Made by a program: the position numbers and the translations under genes. The notes under the pieces are model-generated. The model searched no databases and was not told the origin of the DNA. It worked only from the letters and a program-made list of their open reading frames with translations. Below, one piece after another: positions 10,310-20,720 of a stretch of 64,000 nucleotides of DNA (its first letter is position 1; each line of letters opens with the position of its first letter). Where the stretch lies: contig JAUCEF010000011.1 in NCBI GenBank assembly GCA_033558025.1, positions 2,852,001-2,916,000 on the forward strand. Direction: 5' to 3'. The DNA is from Phytophthora sp. 'mugwort'. Lineage: Eukaryota; Oomycota; Peronosporomycetes; Peronosporales; Peronosporaceae.

Positions 10310-11570
10310 CGAGCCTTCGAAGCCGGCGCGAATTTCGGAGATCCCCACAGTGTGCACACGACAGTTATCCATACGGAAAAGGTTATTGAGACGCATACCT
10401 CGTAGTTTCGGTCGTACGGAAGCGGTAAGTTCAGGCGGCTGTATAACTTTTGAATACGCCCCATCCCCATTCGGCAGTTTGCCTCACGGAAATGATGACA
10501 TTGTGGAGCGTGCGCGCCGAGCTGCGCAGGGATGGTAGGATTCCCTCCACATCTCCATGTTTAAGTGGGGTCAAAATCCTTCCCGTCATGGACGTCGAGC
10601 ATGGGAAGGCAGGGTCGGACACCACGTTCATGAGCTGGTCTGGGCAGTATCTAGGATCCGTTAGCTTGTTGCGGAACTCCAGCGACGCGTCTGAATCGTT
10701 CCAGGAGCCAGGGCAATTGTGCCTGCACCAGATAATGCAGCCGTCGGTCGCAAAACAAATGGTGACGAATACTGCGTGCGACCAGCCATTGTACATTGTA
10801 TTTTCAAGGTCAGCATTGGATAGTTGCTGGACCTGCGTATCATTGATATACACACAACAAGTTAAATGTTCGGACGATAACCGAAACAGATTCACATGTT
10901 CACTTACGCGGACGTTCTTTCCGTCGATAAAGCCAAAAGTGTGAATTGGCACGGGTTCAATGGACAGGACCATGCGTGCTAGCTCGGCTTGACGAGACGT
11001 AGATGGCCACGGGGCGTAGCCGTCCAGTGCTTCAGCTAGAGCTTTTTAAGCTTTGCGGAGGGTTCTGGACAATGTGCTTGGGGGAACGCCAAACATTCGG
11101 CATGTGAACTTTGCTCCATGAAGCTCACGTAGAAACAGAGGACGAGTCCCAGGGTTCGATGCTGGTAGCGTAGCTTTGGGGTGAGGCCTCTGGAGTTAAC
11201 TTCGGGGATGTCGTAGTAACCAGAGAATCTTTGTAGAAATTGACGAAACGCCGCCCTGCATATATCAATTTATCGTTAAATAAGCTAAAAGTAAATACAT
11301 GCAGCTAGCTACATATCTGGTCAGGCTTGTTGCGTTCAAGAAGTCGTTGTCGGTACCGTGCGGGTACAGCGTCATCCAGGCGGCCTCGCACGGCGCGTCG
11401 AGGCTCCGCGATGTCAAGTAGTGGCGCATGCGCATGGCGATGCGCCATTCTTCCTCCAGTACCATCTGGTAAACGTCGCGACGAGAATCGCGCATGCGCT
11501 TGTTGGGCGTCACGAACGCCTCGCACATGAGCAGCAGCATGTCATCGTCGTCCTCTTCCCACAGCTTGCG
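10310..11570 (-). pseudogene. PIF/Harbinger (DDE_Tnp_4) transposase relic
   Basis: Read on the minus strand. The N-terminus begins near 11540 (MLLLMCEAFVTPNKRMRDSR) and goes on to FLNATSLTR. A probable short intron or damaged stretch follows near 11250-11310, then FRQFLQRFSGYYDIPE. Further on come FGVPPSTLSRTLRKA and GYAPWPST. The catalytic core in 10431-10973 has FGFIDGKN (first Asp), SDPAFPCS (second Asp) and TAEWGWG (third, Glu). The C-terminal RLNNLFRMDNCRVHTVGISEIR ends at about 10310 after another frameshift. At least one in-frame stop (near 11050) and several shifts show decay. Confidence 0.82.
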
Positions 11571-11851
11571 CGCGGGGGCCTCGTCGAAGGGAAATGCCGA
11601 ACTTCAAGCGGGGTCGCGAACTTCAAGCCGAATCTGGAAGGATCCAGCCGTAGTGTGTCCACACCAAGTGCCTTATATCTGCAAAATTAGACCAATAGTC
11701 CATGGAAATGGGACAATCTCAACGGACTAGAAAATTGTTGTTATGGCGTTTGTGGTGGATGAAATTTAGGATAGGTCGACATACTGGACGATAAGCCTCG
11801 TCTTATCTGCTGCATCTAAGTCGGTTGGTTTCTCTATTTTTGGTAGGCGTC

Positions 11852-11890
11852 CAATGCAGGGACGTTGAGCATATATTAGTGTGGACCACC
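11852..11890 (+). repeat. Left 39-bp TIR
   Basis: Perfect inverted match to 12526-12564. Confidence 0.92.
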
Positions 11891-12525
11891 GGGTGGGAGG
11901 ACGCAACCTAGTATTGCATCGTGTTTCTCAGTCTTATCTCCACTGCAAGGTATACCATTCACACCCGCATTCCGCGCCAGCGCCAGCCCCACAGTCGACA
12001 CCAACAACAACTTCTACAGCAGCTCAAACAACTTCGGCAATTCCGGCAACTCCGACAACGCTATGGTCGACAAGATGATGTCTAGTTCGCGTACAACCTT
12101 CAACCATCAGAACCAATATGGAATGTGCGAGCTAGCGATAAAACAAAAGTTTGTCAGTATCACGTCTGCAACGGAGTATTTGGAGGATTACACGTACAAC
12201 CAATATTCAGCGGCATCTCCCGGTATCGGCCTCAATTGGAGTGGGTTGGGGTGCCCAATGACCGGCACTAACAACCATTCTGAAGCATTTACAGTCATTT
12301 CGCTCGCGAGGGAAAACCCACGCGTGTGCTTGTTGATTCGACGTACACGTGCAGCTTAGCCACCTACGTTTTCCCTTTCGTAGGTCGCGCAGTGGGATCC
12401 AGTCAAGGAGAACTCATCCGATGAAATCGGAAGGTCGTGAGTGATCTAGATCTTCCGTGCGCAGTGCTAAAGGGATATGGTGGTAGGCTAGGGCAGCTGG
12501 GACTAGACACACCAACGTGTATAGA

Positions 12526-12564
12526 GGTGGTCCACACTAATATATGCTCAACGTCCCTGCATTG
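12526..12564 (-). repeat. Right 39-bp TIR
   Basis: Perfect inverted match to 11852-11890. Confidence 0.92.
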
Positions 12565-12862
12565 AGACATGGTCCCTGTCTTGGAATTATCGGTCCAATT
12601 GTCCCTGTTTTGGGAAAAGCCCTACGATTAATTTCATTCCAAGCGTATAGACAGGTCATGATCAAAACACTGAAAGATTGCATTGGGGCGATCGCGAATA
12701 TAGGCGGGAAGCACAATACTAGGTAATTAACCAAACCTGTTGTAGGGTTGAATAACTGCCTTGTGAGCTTCTTCTTAAACATACGCATAACGTGGAACAT
12801 CCATCAGCAGCGGTAGTTGCCTGCAGTGAACCGTCGGTGTTTAGAATCTTGTTACCCTGGGC

Positions 12863-14717
12863 TTGGAGCTCAGTTTGGAGAACTCAAAACCCAGTACGCA
12901 TTATGACCATGTCGTCACACTAAGGCTGGCATCTCATCGACAACTTTCACGGCGAGAAAAGCATCAGCCGGAAGCTCGACGCCATGCATCCGATAGGAGC
13001 GATTGCAACTCAGCTCAAGCGCTGTACAGTCTGCCCAGCAACGTCGACGAACCGAATGAATTGCTGCAAGTCGGAGCCGTGCGCTCCTGCTCGTCCTGCC
13101 TGCAAATTTGAAGCTAAAGACCGTGTGCTGTGACTACTGGACCGCAAGCACTAGTGTCGTATATACCAACACGTCGAGCACGCTGCTTCCGGCGGCCCTG
13201 CACGGAGGTATCGCTCAAATGAAAGCAACAATCCGTGAGCTGGTGGAGAAAAAGTTAAGCTAGCTCGTATTCGCAACAGATGTTCGGCAGTTTCGTGCTG
13301 TCGTCGGGCGCGGTGCCTGCGTTAAAGCAAATCCAAAACTTCGTCTACAGCTACAGGCGAAGCAAGTTAAAGAATACCGACATTGTCGACCAGAACAAAA
13401 AAACGATTGCCGCGCGAGCTCGCCTCACGGACGAGCTACCGGACCCTGCGCCGTTACCTTCGGATACCCCTTGGGCGAGGACAGCTCACTGGCCCTTGGC
13501 GGTGACAGTCATGAAGATCCATTAGTGATTGGTATTGCGACGAAGTTCTCGCTAAAGGCTTCTGTCAGGGATCCTAACACGTTCGTATTCAACATCGATG
13601 CAACGTTCAAGCTCGTCACGTGCGCGTACCCTCTCATTGTCTCTGGGGTTTATGACGCCGCACGTCAGTTCTACGCCATGACATTATAACATTTCAACGG
13701 CCTGTGGTGCAGTACAGTCACACTCTCCGCAGCCTAATGGAAATGTAAGACTGTAGTGTGGGGGGATCTCGTGCTCCTCTATTGCAGGGGGGCAATGCGG
13801 AAGACGCGAAGCCGAATGCTGTCGAGCAAACACTAGCTGTTTCGAGTCATTTTTCGGTGGGTTCAACCAGGGACTGCCTGATGTGATTTTTCCATGTCCA
13901 GTAGCGCATATCAAGTCTCTCGAACAATTCGAAGCACCGGGGTATCGACTAATCTACGAGATGCACTACGGTCATGATGGCACCGAACTCGCCGTCAGGA
14001 GCGGGCTGACCCTCTGTGGCACGCCGTCCCCGAGCTAAGAAGCTTTGAAGAGTAATTCTCCCGCGCACATGGATCTAGTCAAGGTTTTGAAAGTGGAAGT
14101 GTTTCTAGCCCCCACCGGTTTGCAAAAACAAACAACCCCGTGGAGCAGTTCCACAAAGTCAACAAGCGCGATTGCACCCCGCGAGTCCGATTGAGCTGGG
14201 CGCTTTGCTCACGAAGGTGCTGTCGATGTGTTGCCATCGTTCTATCATCCACCCCAACTTTTCTCTGAAAACAAAGCCATCGACCGCATTGATTGCTAGA
14301 ACGAAGCGGCTGATCACGGCCGAAGCAAATAGCGGCCACTTTAGCTCGTCAGAGCGTGCAGTTTCTTTTGGGCGGTTCCAGTGGACAAGTGAATACCAAG
14401 TCCGCAGCTAGCTCGACCCCCAGGAAACGCCAAGAATGCTGAGGAAGGCTAGTAAAACAACCGTCGGATGGAGCGCCTTGGCTAGTCAACGGTGGTGGGG
14501 GGGGGTTAGGTGCGGAACATGCGGTTGCCGAGCTTTCTACAAGATTGGAGTTTGTGTGCACCTCCTTGCCTGCATGAAACACGCCAACCCAAAAATTACA
14601 GGCATCCCAGGGACACAGCGCCGCTTTGTGAATAGGCGTATGAAGCGTACCAATCCATCAACAGGAATCCAGTGTGGACGCCCGGCGGTTGTTTCCTACC
14701 CGCTAGGTGTGGACTAG
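12863..14717 (+). pseudogene. Mutator-like (MULE) transposase relic
   Basis: Fragments in changing frames follow the MULE order. The N-terminal zinc-binding region is around 12980-13110 (HPIGAIATQLKRCTVC in one frame). The DDE core start is FVFNIDATFKLVTCAYPLIVSG at about 13585-13650, including the catalytic Asp of the IDATxK motif. The C-terminal SWIM finger is at 14510-14575 (CGCRAFYKIGVCVHLLAC, the CxC...CxH pattern). Frameshifts and stops separate all three. The middle (13690-14170) is too decayed to align by eye. Confidence 0.7.
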
Positions 14718-15894
14718 ATCCAAATCGAGTGCGTCAGACTGTCTCGCGTTTGATACAGCTTTGTGGGCAGTGCTGCATGTTTCTTTAAGAAAAATCTAGT
14801 AAATGGATTTCTTTCTCGACGTACTTTGATGGAGGTTCTGGACGGCAAAGCGCATTGAGAAATCAATTATTTTGGATGTTCAAGTGAATCGGTATACCGC
14901 CTGTTAGGCACGGAAGCCGGAACTTCAGTTACATTGGGGCTGCAACTGTTATTATTAACATTTTCGATCGGATATCGGGTTTCTAAACGCAGTCTATAAA
15001 ATATCTTGATGGCTTACGCCGGCGCAAGCAACGCGCACCCTCTCCATAAGCACTTATCAGGTGTCAGCATTGGGCAAAACGTGGATTTGATCCTGAGGGT
15101 GCAAATCATGGGTAGGTCAGGCCAAGCTGAATTTTGAGTTGAACTTAACCCTCTCCGAAACAACTCGCTGAATAGCTTGTACGTATGGTGAAGCGTCCGC
15201 GGAGACGTATTCTAAGTGCCTCAAAGAGTACTAACAGTTAGAATTAACAGCATTGCTGCAAACAAATGCATGATATGTATTTAAAGTTGAAGGTGACCAT
15301 CCGCGGTATTGTTGGTATGAACTAGTCCTTAGATCTTCTTGGGAGGCGTCAGGACAGCGTAATGCAAGTTCCAGAAAGTTTATACAGCACGATTTCACTT
15401 CAGGGCTGCAAAAAGTCGGAATGTGTATCTTGAAGTTGACCAAAAAACGGCTTGCATTTTTCTGTAGGATGCATGCATGGCAAGCAAGTGGGATTAGTAT
15501 TTGATGTTTTGTGGTAGCGTACATAGTAAGAAAGTTGATGCTTTTAGTTCGTTTCCCTTTCATCCTGCTTCTTAGCTTTCCGAGCTTCGCTCATTTTGAC
15601 AAGGGGCCGCTTGCTATTACCCCCACTTACATTTTGCTGCCGCACTGGCCCGGACAGGTTTGCAGATGCTGGTAGTTTCTCCAGAACAGACGCTTCTCGT
15701 CTTCGTAATTTGCTTTTTCCCATTCTCGCCCTTCCATAACGCAGTATACCGACAGCAGCGACGTCCCGGTGTCCTTCGAACCTCTGCGCGACACCGAAGA
15801 AATCCTCGTTACGTACCTGAATGACTCGAGTCGGTCTTGCTCTCGTACAATCACGTCCCCAAAGCTGCCTCCCCACTTGTCTCGGTCGGAGCCC
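14718..15894. other. AT-rich spacer with unsupported frames
   Basis: No gene recognised. Overlapping minus-strand frames at 15231-15563 and 15544-15876 are Lys/Arg-rich. They may continue the ORF at 15895-16425 in other frames, but nothing identifies them. Confidence 0.4.
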
Positions 15895-16425
15895 CTAGCT
15901 GAAATCCGACCAGCTTCGCATTAGGATCCACATAGTTAGATACACGACATCATCAGTATATTGCTCAAGCACCTCCGCAAAGGTGTATTCTAGCATGCGG
16001 TTAAAAGAATCTCTCTTGTTGGCCCACTTGAACAAGTCGACATGGTTCGGTGAAAATAATACCCAAATCTTGAAGGAGTGCCGAGCGCTGGGTGAGATGT
16101 AAGACACCACCCGCCCATGGTCAACATACACTGGAGTTTCGACGTTGCCAGCTTGCAGCCCCCATTCTGAGTCGTAGACATGTGCATCGCTTCGGTTCAA
16201 GCGAAGCTTTGAATAGTAGCCGCGTAGATTGACAGACAACTGGTTTGCTGGGCTCTTCGGGTAAAATTTCCATCGTGCCTGGGCGCCTTCTTTCGCAAAC
16301 ATATCTTCTAGTTCCGGAAGCTCGTTCATGTGCTTAGGTTCATTTATTAGTTTCTTCTTTCTTTGAAACCCTGCGATGTCGTCGTATGCCTGGCGAAATA
16401 CCAGTTCAGGCGCACTACTCTTCAT
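15895..16425 (-). CDS. Unrecognised 176-residue ORF, possibly an exon of a decayed gene
   Basis: The frame starts at an ATG (MKSSAPELVFRQAYDDIAGF). It is soluble-looking, with Trp and Tyr residues spaced as in a folded domain (RWKFYPKSP, YDSEWG, FKIWVLFSPNHVDLFKWANK), and no signal peptide or membrane segment. Directly upstream on the same strand, another frame reads GSYGDKTYLLAEIYKRIQGF, in the same style, which suggests a longer gene broken by a stop or frameshift. I do not recognise the family. Its position among transposon relics makes an element-encoded or degenerate gene more likely than a single-copy gene. Confidence 0.4.
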   Translation of the reverse strand: MKSSAPELVFRQAYDDIAGFQRKKKLINEPKHMNELPELEDMFAKEGAQARWKFYPKSPANQLSVNLRGYYSKLRLNRSDAHVYDSEWGLQAGNVETPVYVDHGRVVSYISPSARHSFKIWVLFSPNHVDLFKWANKRDSFNRMLEYTFAEVLEQYTDDVVYLTMWILMRSWSDFS

Positions 16426-17550
16426 AGCGTGCTACAAGAAGCCACTTTCAATGTATCGATCGAGAAACCTTGAATGCGCTTGTATATCTCGGCAAGTAGA
16501 TAGGTTTTATCGCCATAGCTTCCAGCTCACATGGTGAGGCGAAGCTCCTCCACGTACCCCTCGTTCATGTTTGCTTGTTTACACGTCGTAGTGATAGCCA
16601 CTGCTTCATCATTATAAACGTGGACACCTTGCCGTTATTAAGCTGGCGCCAACACCTTGATGTCCTTCTCGCTGGCGACCCGCGCTCCTTGGGAGTTTTC
16701 CGTAGCTCTGTTTCTCCTGGGGCGGCGCAGCGATCTCCCTCGACACGCTTATGCGGCCTTCCTGGTCGTGAGCGGCCTGATGCGTGCGCGTCGGCCTTCG
16801 TCGGCGAGCTTCTACCGCTGCGTCTCTTGCCCGTAGCCACCGATTTGTGCTGGACGGGGTATGCCACAAACGAGGGCGGCGTGCGGGCGGTGACGACTCC
16901 AGCAGTCGCGCGGCTTCTCCTGGGCCGCTAGGTCCCGGCGATAATTAGCTGAAATCATTACAACAGAGCTTGGCCAGGAGTTCGTCATGGCGCTGCAGGC
17001 CATGCGCGGAGCATGCAGATGCAAACCTGCGACCTATTCTAGCATTGCCCCTATGATATGTGGGTGCTCCGCGTGCGAGCACTAGGTTGCATAGGGCTCT
17101 GGCAGAGGCACGTGACAGGTAGTGGTGGCATCCCTCGACACGACACCGACGTGCCTGGGGTTGATTGAAGATATCAAGTGCTAATGTATCGTCAGCAAGC
17201 CATCCCCAACGAGTTTATGTGTGATAGATCAGTGATTAGTAGTACAAACAGTGGCGTAGGGTTGTTCTAATCGCTATAGGATTTCTCAGTTACTTCTAAT
17301 TGCGCATAATTAGACTTCCTCGTCAAATAGGTGTCTGTTGGTCGGATACCTGGCGAGGAACCTGGTTTCCCCTGCGACACAATTGTACGCAATGCTAATT
17401 CTCAGAAATGCGGCAACGTTTATGCTGCATACCTTGCAATAGATTCCCTCGGTGTGCTTTGAAGCCGATTCTCTGCGTGCGCTTCGCCATCACGCGAACA
17501 CACATTTTTTCTGTCATACGGCGCAGCTCATTTCGCAAAAGCCTTCGCAA
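16426..17550. other. Spacer, no supported gene
   Basis: GC-rich block 16570-16930 has overlapping open frames on both strands (100-118 codons) without family features; the rest is AT-rich. Confidence 0.4.
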
Positions 17551-19013
17551 TTCGGCATCATGCCTCGCGCGTATTCCCCTGCCTCTCCGGCCGAACCCAC
17601 CAGCATGCATGAGCGCTCTAGTTCCACCCCATCAGTCATCTCGCCAAGCCTCCACGAGTATGACGTCTCAACGTCGCGGCAGGAGTACCTCCTCCCGCGC
17701 GTCACGAGGAACGCAGCCAGCGCATGACGGCCTGCAGCTCGGCGGGCGTACCTACAGCTATAAGAGCGAGCTGCCGCCCGGGGAGTAACCTGCACGCCAC
17801 CACCGGGACCCCTTGCCATCCAGTGATGGGGAAGAAGACACCTCGCACCCCGTCCACACCTCGTATCGCTAGAGCATCGGCACTGAAAGGGTGTTGAAGT
17901 TGACGAACTTTGCACCTAGCGAGATCGTCCGAATCTACGGTTTCGTGTCGGCGTCAAGGCTTCACGGTCTCGCGATGGAACGTCGGACGAGGCAAGAAGT
18001 GCAGCCACACCCCGGTGGATGTGTTCTTCGTGGTACTGGGAATTTTGATGAACGGTGGCGACAGGGCTATTTTGGCCAAATCGTTTGGCATTAAGGCACC
18101 CACTTTTGGAAAGATGGCGGTGCGCTTCCTCGACCTGCTGTCGCCGCACCTATACGAGATGTACGTGGAGCAGGCTGCACGCACCGACACGATGAAAAAG
18201 GTCGTGCTATCCGGCCACGCGTTCACCCACTACCCCGCGGCGCGTTATGCTGTAAATGGCACGTTGCAGCAATCCAACATGCCGAGTGGCACACAAGCAG
18301 AGCGGTCCGGCTACTGTAGCGAAAAGCATAAACTTCACGACTATAAAACTGAACTCTCGGTTATTCCTACTGGTTTGGCTATTAACTGCTCGCACAACCA
18401 CCAGGGCTCGGTCGCAGATATCACAATTTCCCGTGATAACCTTGACTTTCATGACGTTGCTGCAGCCAAAAGGACCTCAGAAGACGACATGCCGGACGAT
18501 GGTCCACTGCGCGAGCATTTTCCCGAGTCGTGGATCATTCTCGCGGACAGAGGTTACCAAGGGCTAGCTGACACACATCGCGTGCTCCATCCGAAGCGCC
18601 GCCGCCCGACTGCACCTCTACACTAGAAGAAGAGACTACGAACAGTGAGATCTCTTCGGACAGGGTCATTGTCGAAAACTACTTCGGAAGGCTTTGCGCA
18701 CTTTGGGCGCTCTGTAGCGACAAGTACAGGTGGCAGGAGTCGAAGTACGAAATGTACTTTGTGTTTCACTGACAAACATCCACGCTAGCGTGCACCCTCT
18801 CCAGGCCGACGACGGTGTACACTATCGAGACTATCTTCCGGCGTCTAAATCACATTGGAACTACGCGCCTGGATAGGAGACGCGAGGCCAACAGACGTGC
18901 GCGCGAGCGGCGCCAGTTGCGTCTTGCCATAGAAGTGCCGCCACTCAATTCAGACCAAGACGAAGAGAGTAGTGAAAGTGACAGTTTGCTGACTCAGTTA
19001 AGCACAGCACACT
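17551..19013 (+). pseudogene. Second PIF/Harbinger-like (DDE_Tnp_4) transposase relic
   Basis: The best frame (17910-18626) contains HTPVDVFFVVLGILMNGGDR, SGTQAERSGYCSEKHKLHDYKTE, GSVADITI and ILADRGYQG, the last holding the second catalytic Asp. The place of the first Asp reads YAVNGTLQQSNMPSG, so it appears to be Asn. Beyond a stop at 18626 the core continues in another frame with DRVIVENYFGRLCALWA, containing the third acidic residue. The tail, LDRRREANRRARERRQ to a stop at 19013, lies in a third frame. The N-terminal Ser/Pro-rich part starts near ATG 17551. It is distinct in sequence from the relic at 10310-11570. Confidence 0.78.
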
Positions 19014-19822
19014 AACACAAAATGAAATATTCGTCTGTACCAAATCCCGATTATTTGCTCTCGACCAGATAGTAGCATCTTTAGTAAGAGCCTCCTTAAT
19101 AATTACGCTGATTGCAGGCGCAACTAAGTAACTTAGATCGCGCTATACCGCATCGACTCTGCTCAGAAATGCGGCATCATTGTGAATAATTCTTGGTTTG
19201 ATCAGTAAGATAGCAATCGAGATAGATGCTGCTATCTGGTTTATAGGTCGATTGGTTTGTTCTAACTTCTCTAATTCAGTGCTATGATCTAAATCCTGCT
19301 CTATTACTGATAATTGCACCTTTCCTCGTTATCTTACGGCTAGCTAGAGCACTGTTGAGTGACGTTTTAACCGCGTCGATATCCTAACCTTGTCCACGAA
19401 CCCCGAGCGCCGGAGAAAAGGGAGCGGAAATCGAAGACCACCATCGAGATGCCAAACCGGCATCGCAGTCACGATGAACCCTTGACGCTTGAGCGCAAGC
19501 CGGTTGGGAAGTGGGTGTACGAAATCCTTAATCTTACGCCTGACCCAGTCAAGGTTATCCGCCTACTCAACAGGGTCCGGCTGGAGCGGTGCCGTGCTCC
19601 TCTAGGCAGTGTAAAATATGCTGCTTCCGAACTTCAACGCTCTCCGCTGAGCTACTTTTACCTCTCGATTCGGCGTCGGAGTCAGTCCAGCTGGAAACTT
19701 ATTTGGCTTGATGACCACCACGTCTGACAGATGCTGCAGACTACAGGCTCGATTGTCGAATAACCTGAAAATTCAGGTTACCTGATGTTGCCGCACCGTG
19801 GTAACGTTCGCTTCGTTTGCAG
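19014..19822. other. Spacer before the right inverted arm
   Basis: AT-rich, with an unsupported 92-codon frame at 19449-19727. The last ~45 bases before 19823 resemble the sequence inside the left arm edge (4021-4065, inverted) at reduced identity. Confidence 0.45.
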
Positions 19823-20531
19823 TGTACTTCATTATTCGTTGCTTCGAAGGCATGCATGCCTCTACGAGGACATTGGTACTGTCAGTGTAGAGTTCACGCG
19901 GGGACTTGCCTTCCCCATATGGGGTCCCGTCAAACGCTTGAGGGACTGGACGTCATGATTGATGCGAGCGGTGCCTCAGTGAGAAGATTGCCAGTCGCCA
20001 GTCCTATACGATTGTGCTGTAAAGTACATGAAAACACCGGGGGGGCACGCGACTGTCAGGTGGACAGCTCCAGATGGACGTTGCACCCGTGCGCCAGTCT
20101 GGATCGATTCAATGCGACGCATGGTGGCTATTATAGGATGCGAAGTGTCCATGCCACAACATCAGCGAGCACACATCCGCTATCCGCACAGAGTGTGACA
20201 CAGCTGCCACGGAGCTAGGGGCGTCGGTAACTAATTCGCGCTCCAAGCACATGACACTGGAGACCATTACGTTAGCTCGATCAGAAGTAGTTGTCTAGGC
20301 ATTCAGGTCCATCCTTCACTCTTGTTTGCTACTGAAATTGGTACCGAAGTGCATGAATTATAGCAGATGCACGGCGCTTGGATTCAACTGTGGTCTCACC
20401 CGACAGATGGCAGTTTCCTAGCATATCACCGCAAAGGATGTTCACAGTGAACTCCATCCGTCTCTTCGCTTGCTGTACTTACTCAGGTTACGTTGGATGG
20501 ATAAGCCTATGGTATACGCGGGGAGGAAGAC

Positions 20532-20611
20532 TGTCCGAATGCCGTCGCCGAGTGTGTTATCATAGATAAACCTTATCTTAGATAAACACACTCGACGACG
20601 GCATTCGGACA
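20532..20611. repeat. 80-bp hairpin (MITE-like) element upstream of copy 2
   Basis: Inverted counterpart of 3232-3311, again 12 bp upstream of the core promoter. Confidence 0.85.
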
Positions 20612-20623
20612 ACTTATCTTTGG

Positions 20624-20637
20624 TCATTCTTCAATTT
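20624..20637 (+). promoter_or_regulatory. Oomycete Inr/FPR core promoter of copy 2
   Basis: TCATTCTTCAATTT, 83 bp upstream of ATG 20721, the same as in copy 1. Confidence 0.7.
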
Positions 20638-20720
20638 GCTTTGCACCCCACAAACAAGCAGCCACACCCGAGCATCAGGGCCGCCACTAACTCCATTCAG
20701 CAGTACGTCACACCTGTAGC

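Larger units (their letters stand above)
11852..12564 (+). mobile_element. 713-bp element with 39-bp perfect terminal inverted repeats
   Basis: 11852-11890 (CAATGCAGGGACGTTGAGCA...) is perfectly repeated in inverted orientation at 12526-12564. Immediate flanks do not match each other, and no clear target duplication is visible. An open frame (11880-12359, about 159 codons, first internal ATG 12063) fills most of the interior. Its translation is rich in Asn/Ser and contains NQYGMCELAIKQKFVSITS; I do not recognise it. It could be a MITE or small non-autonomous element carrying a captured gene piece. Confidence 0.7.
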
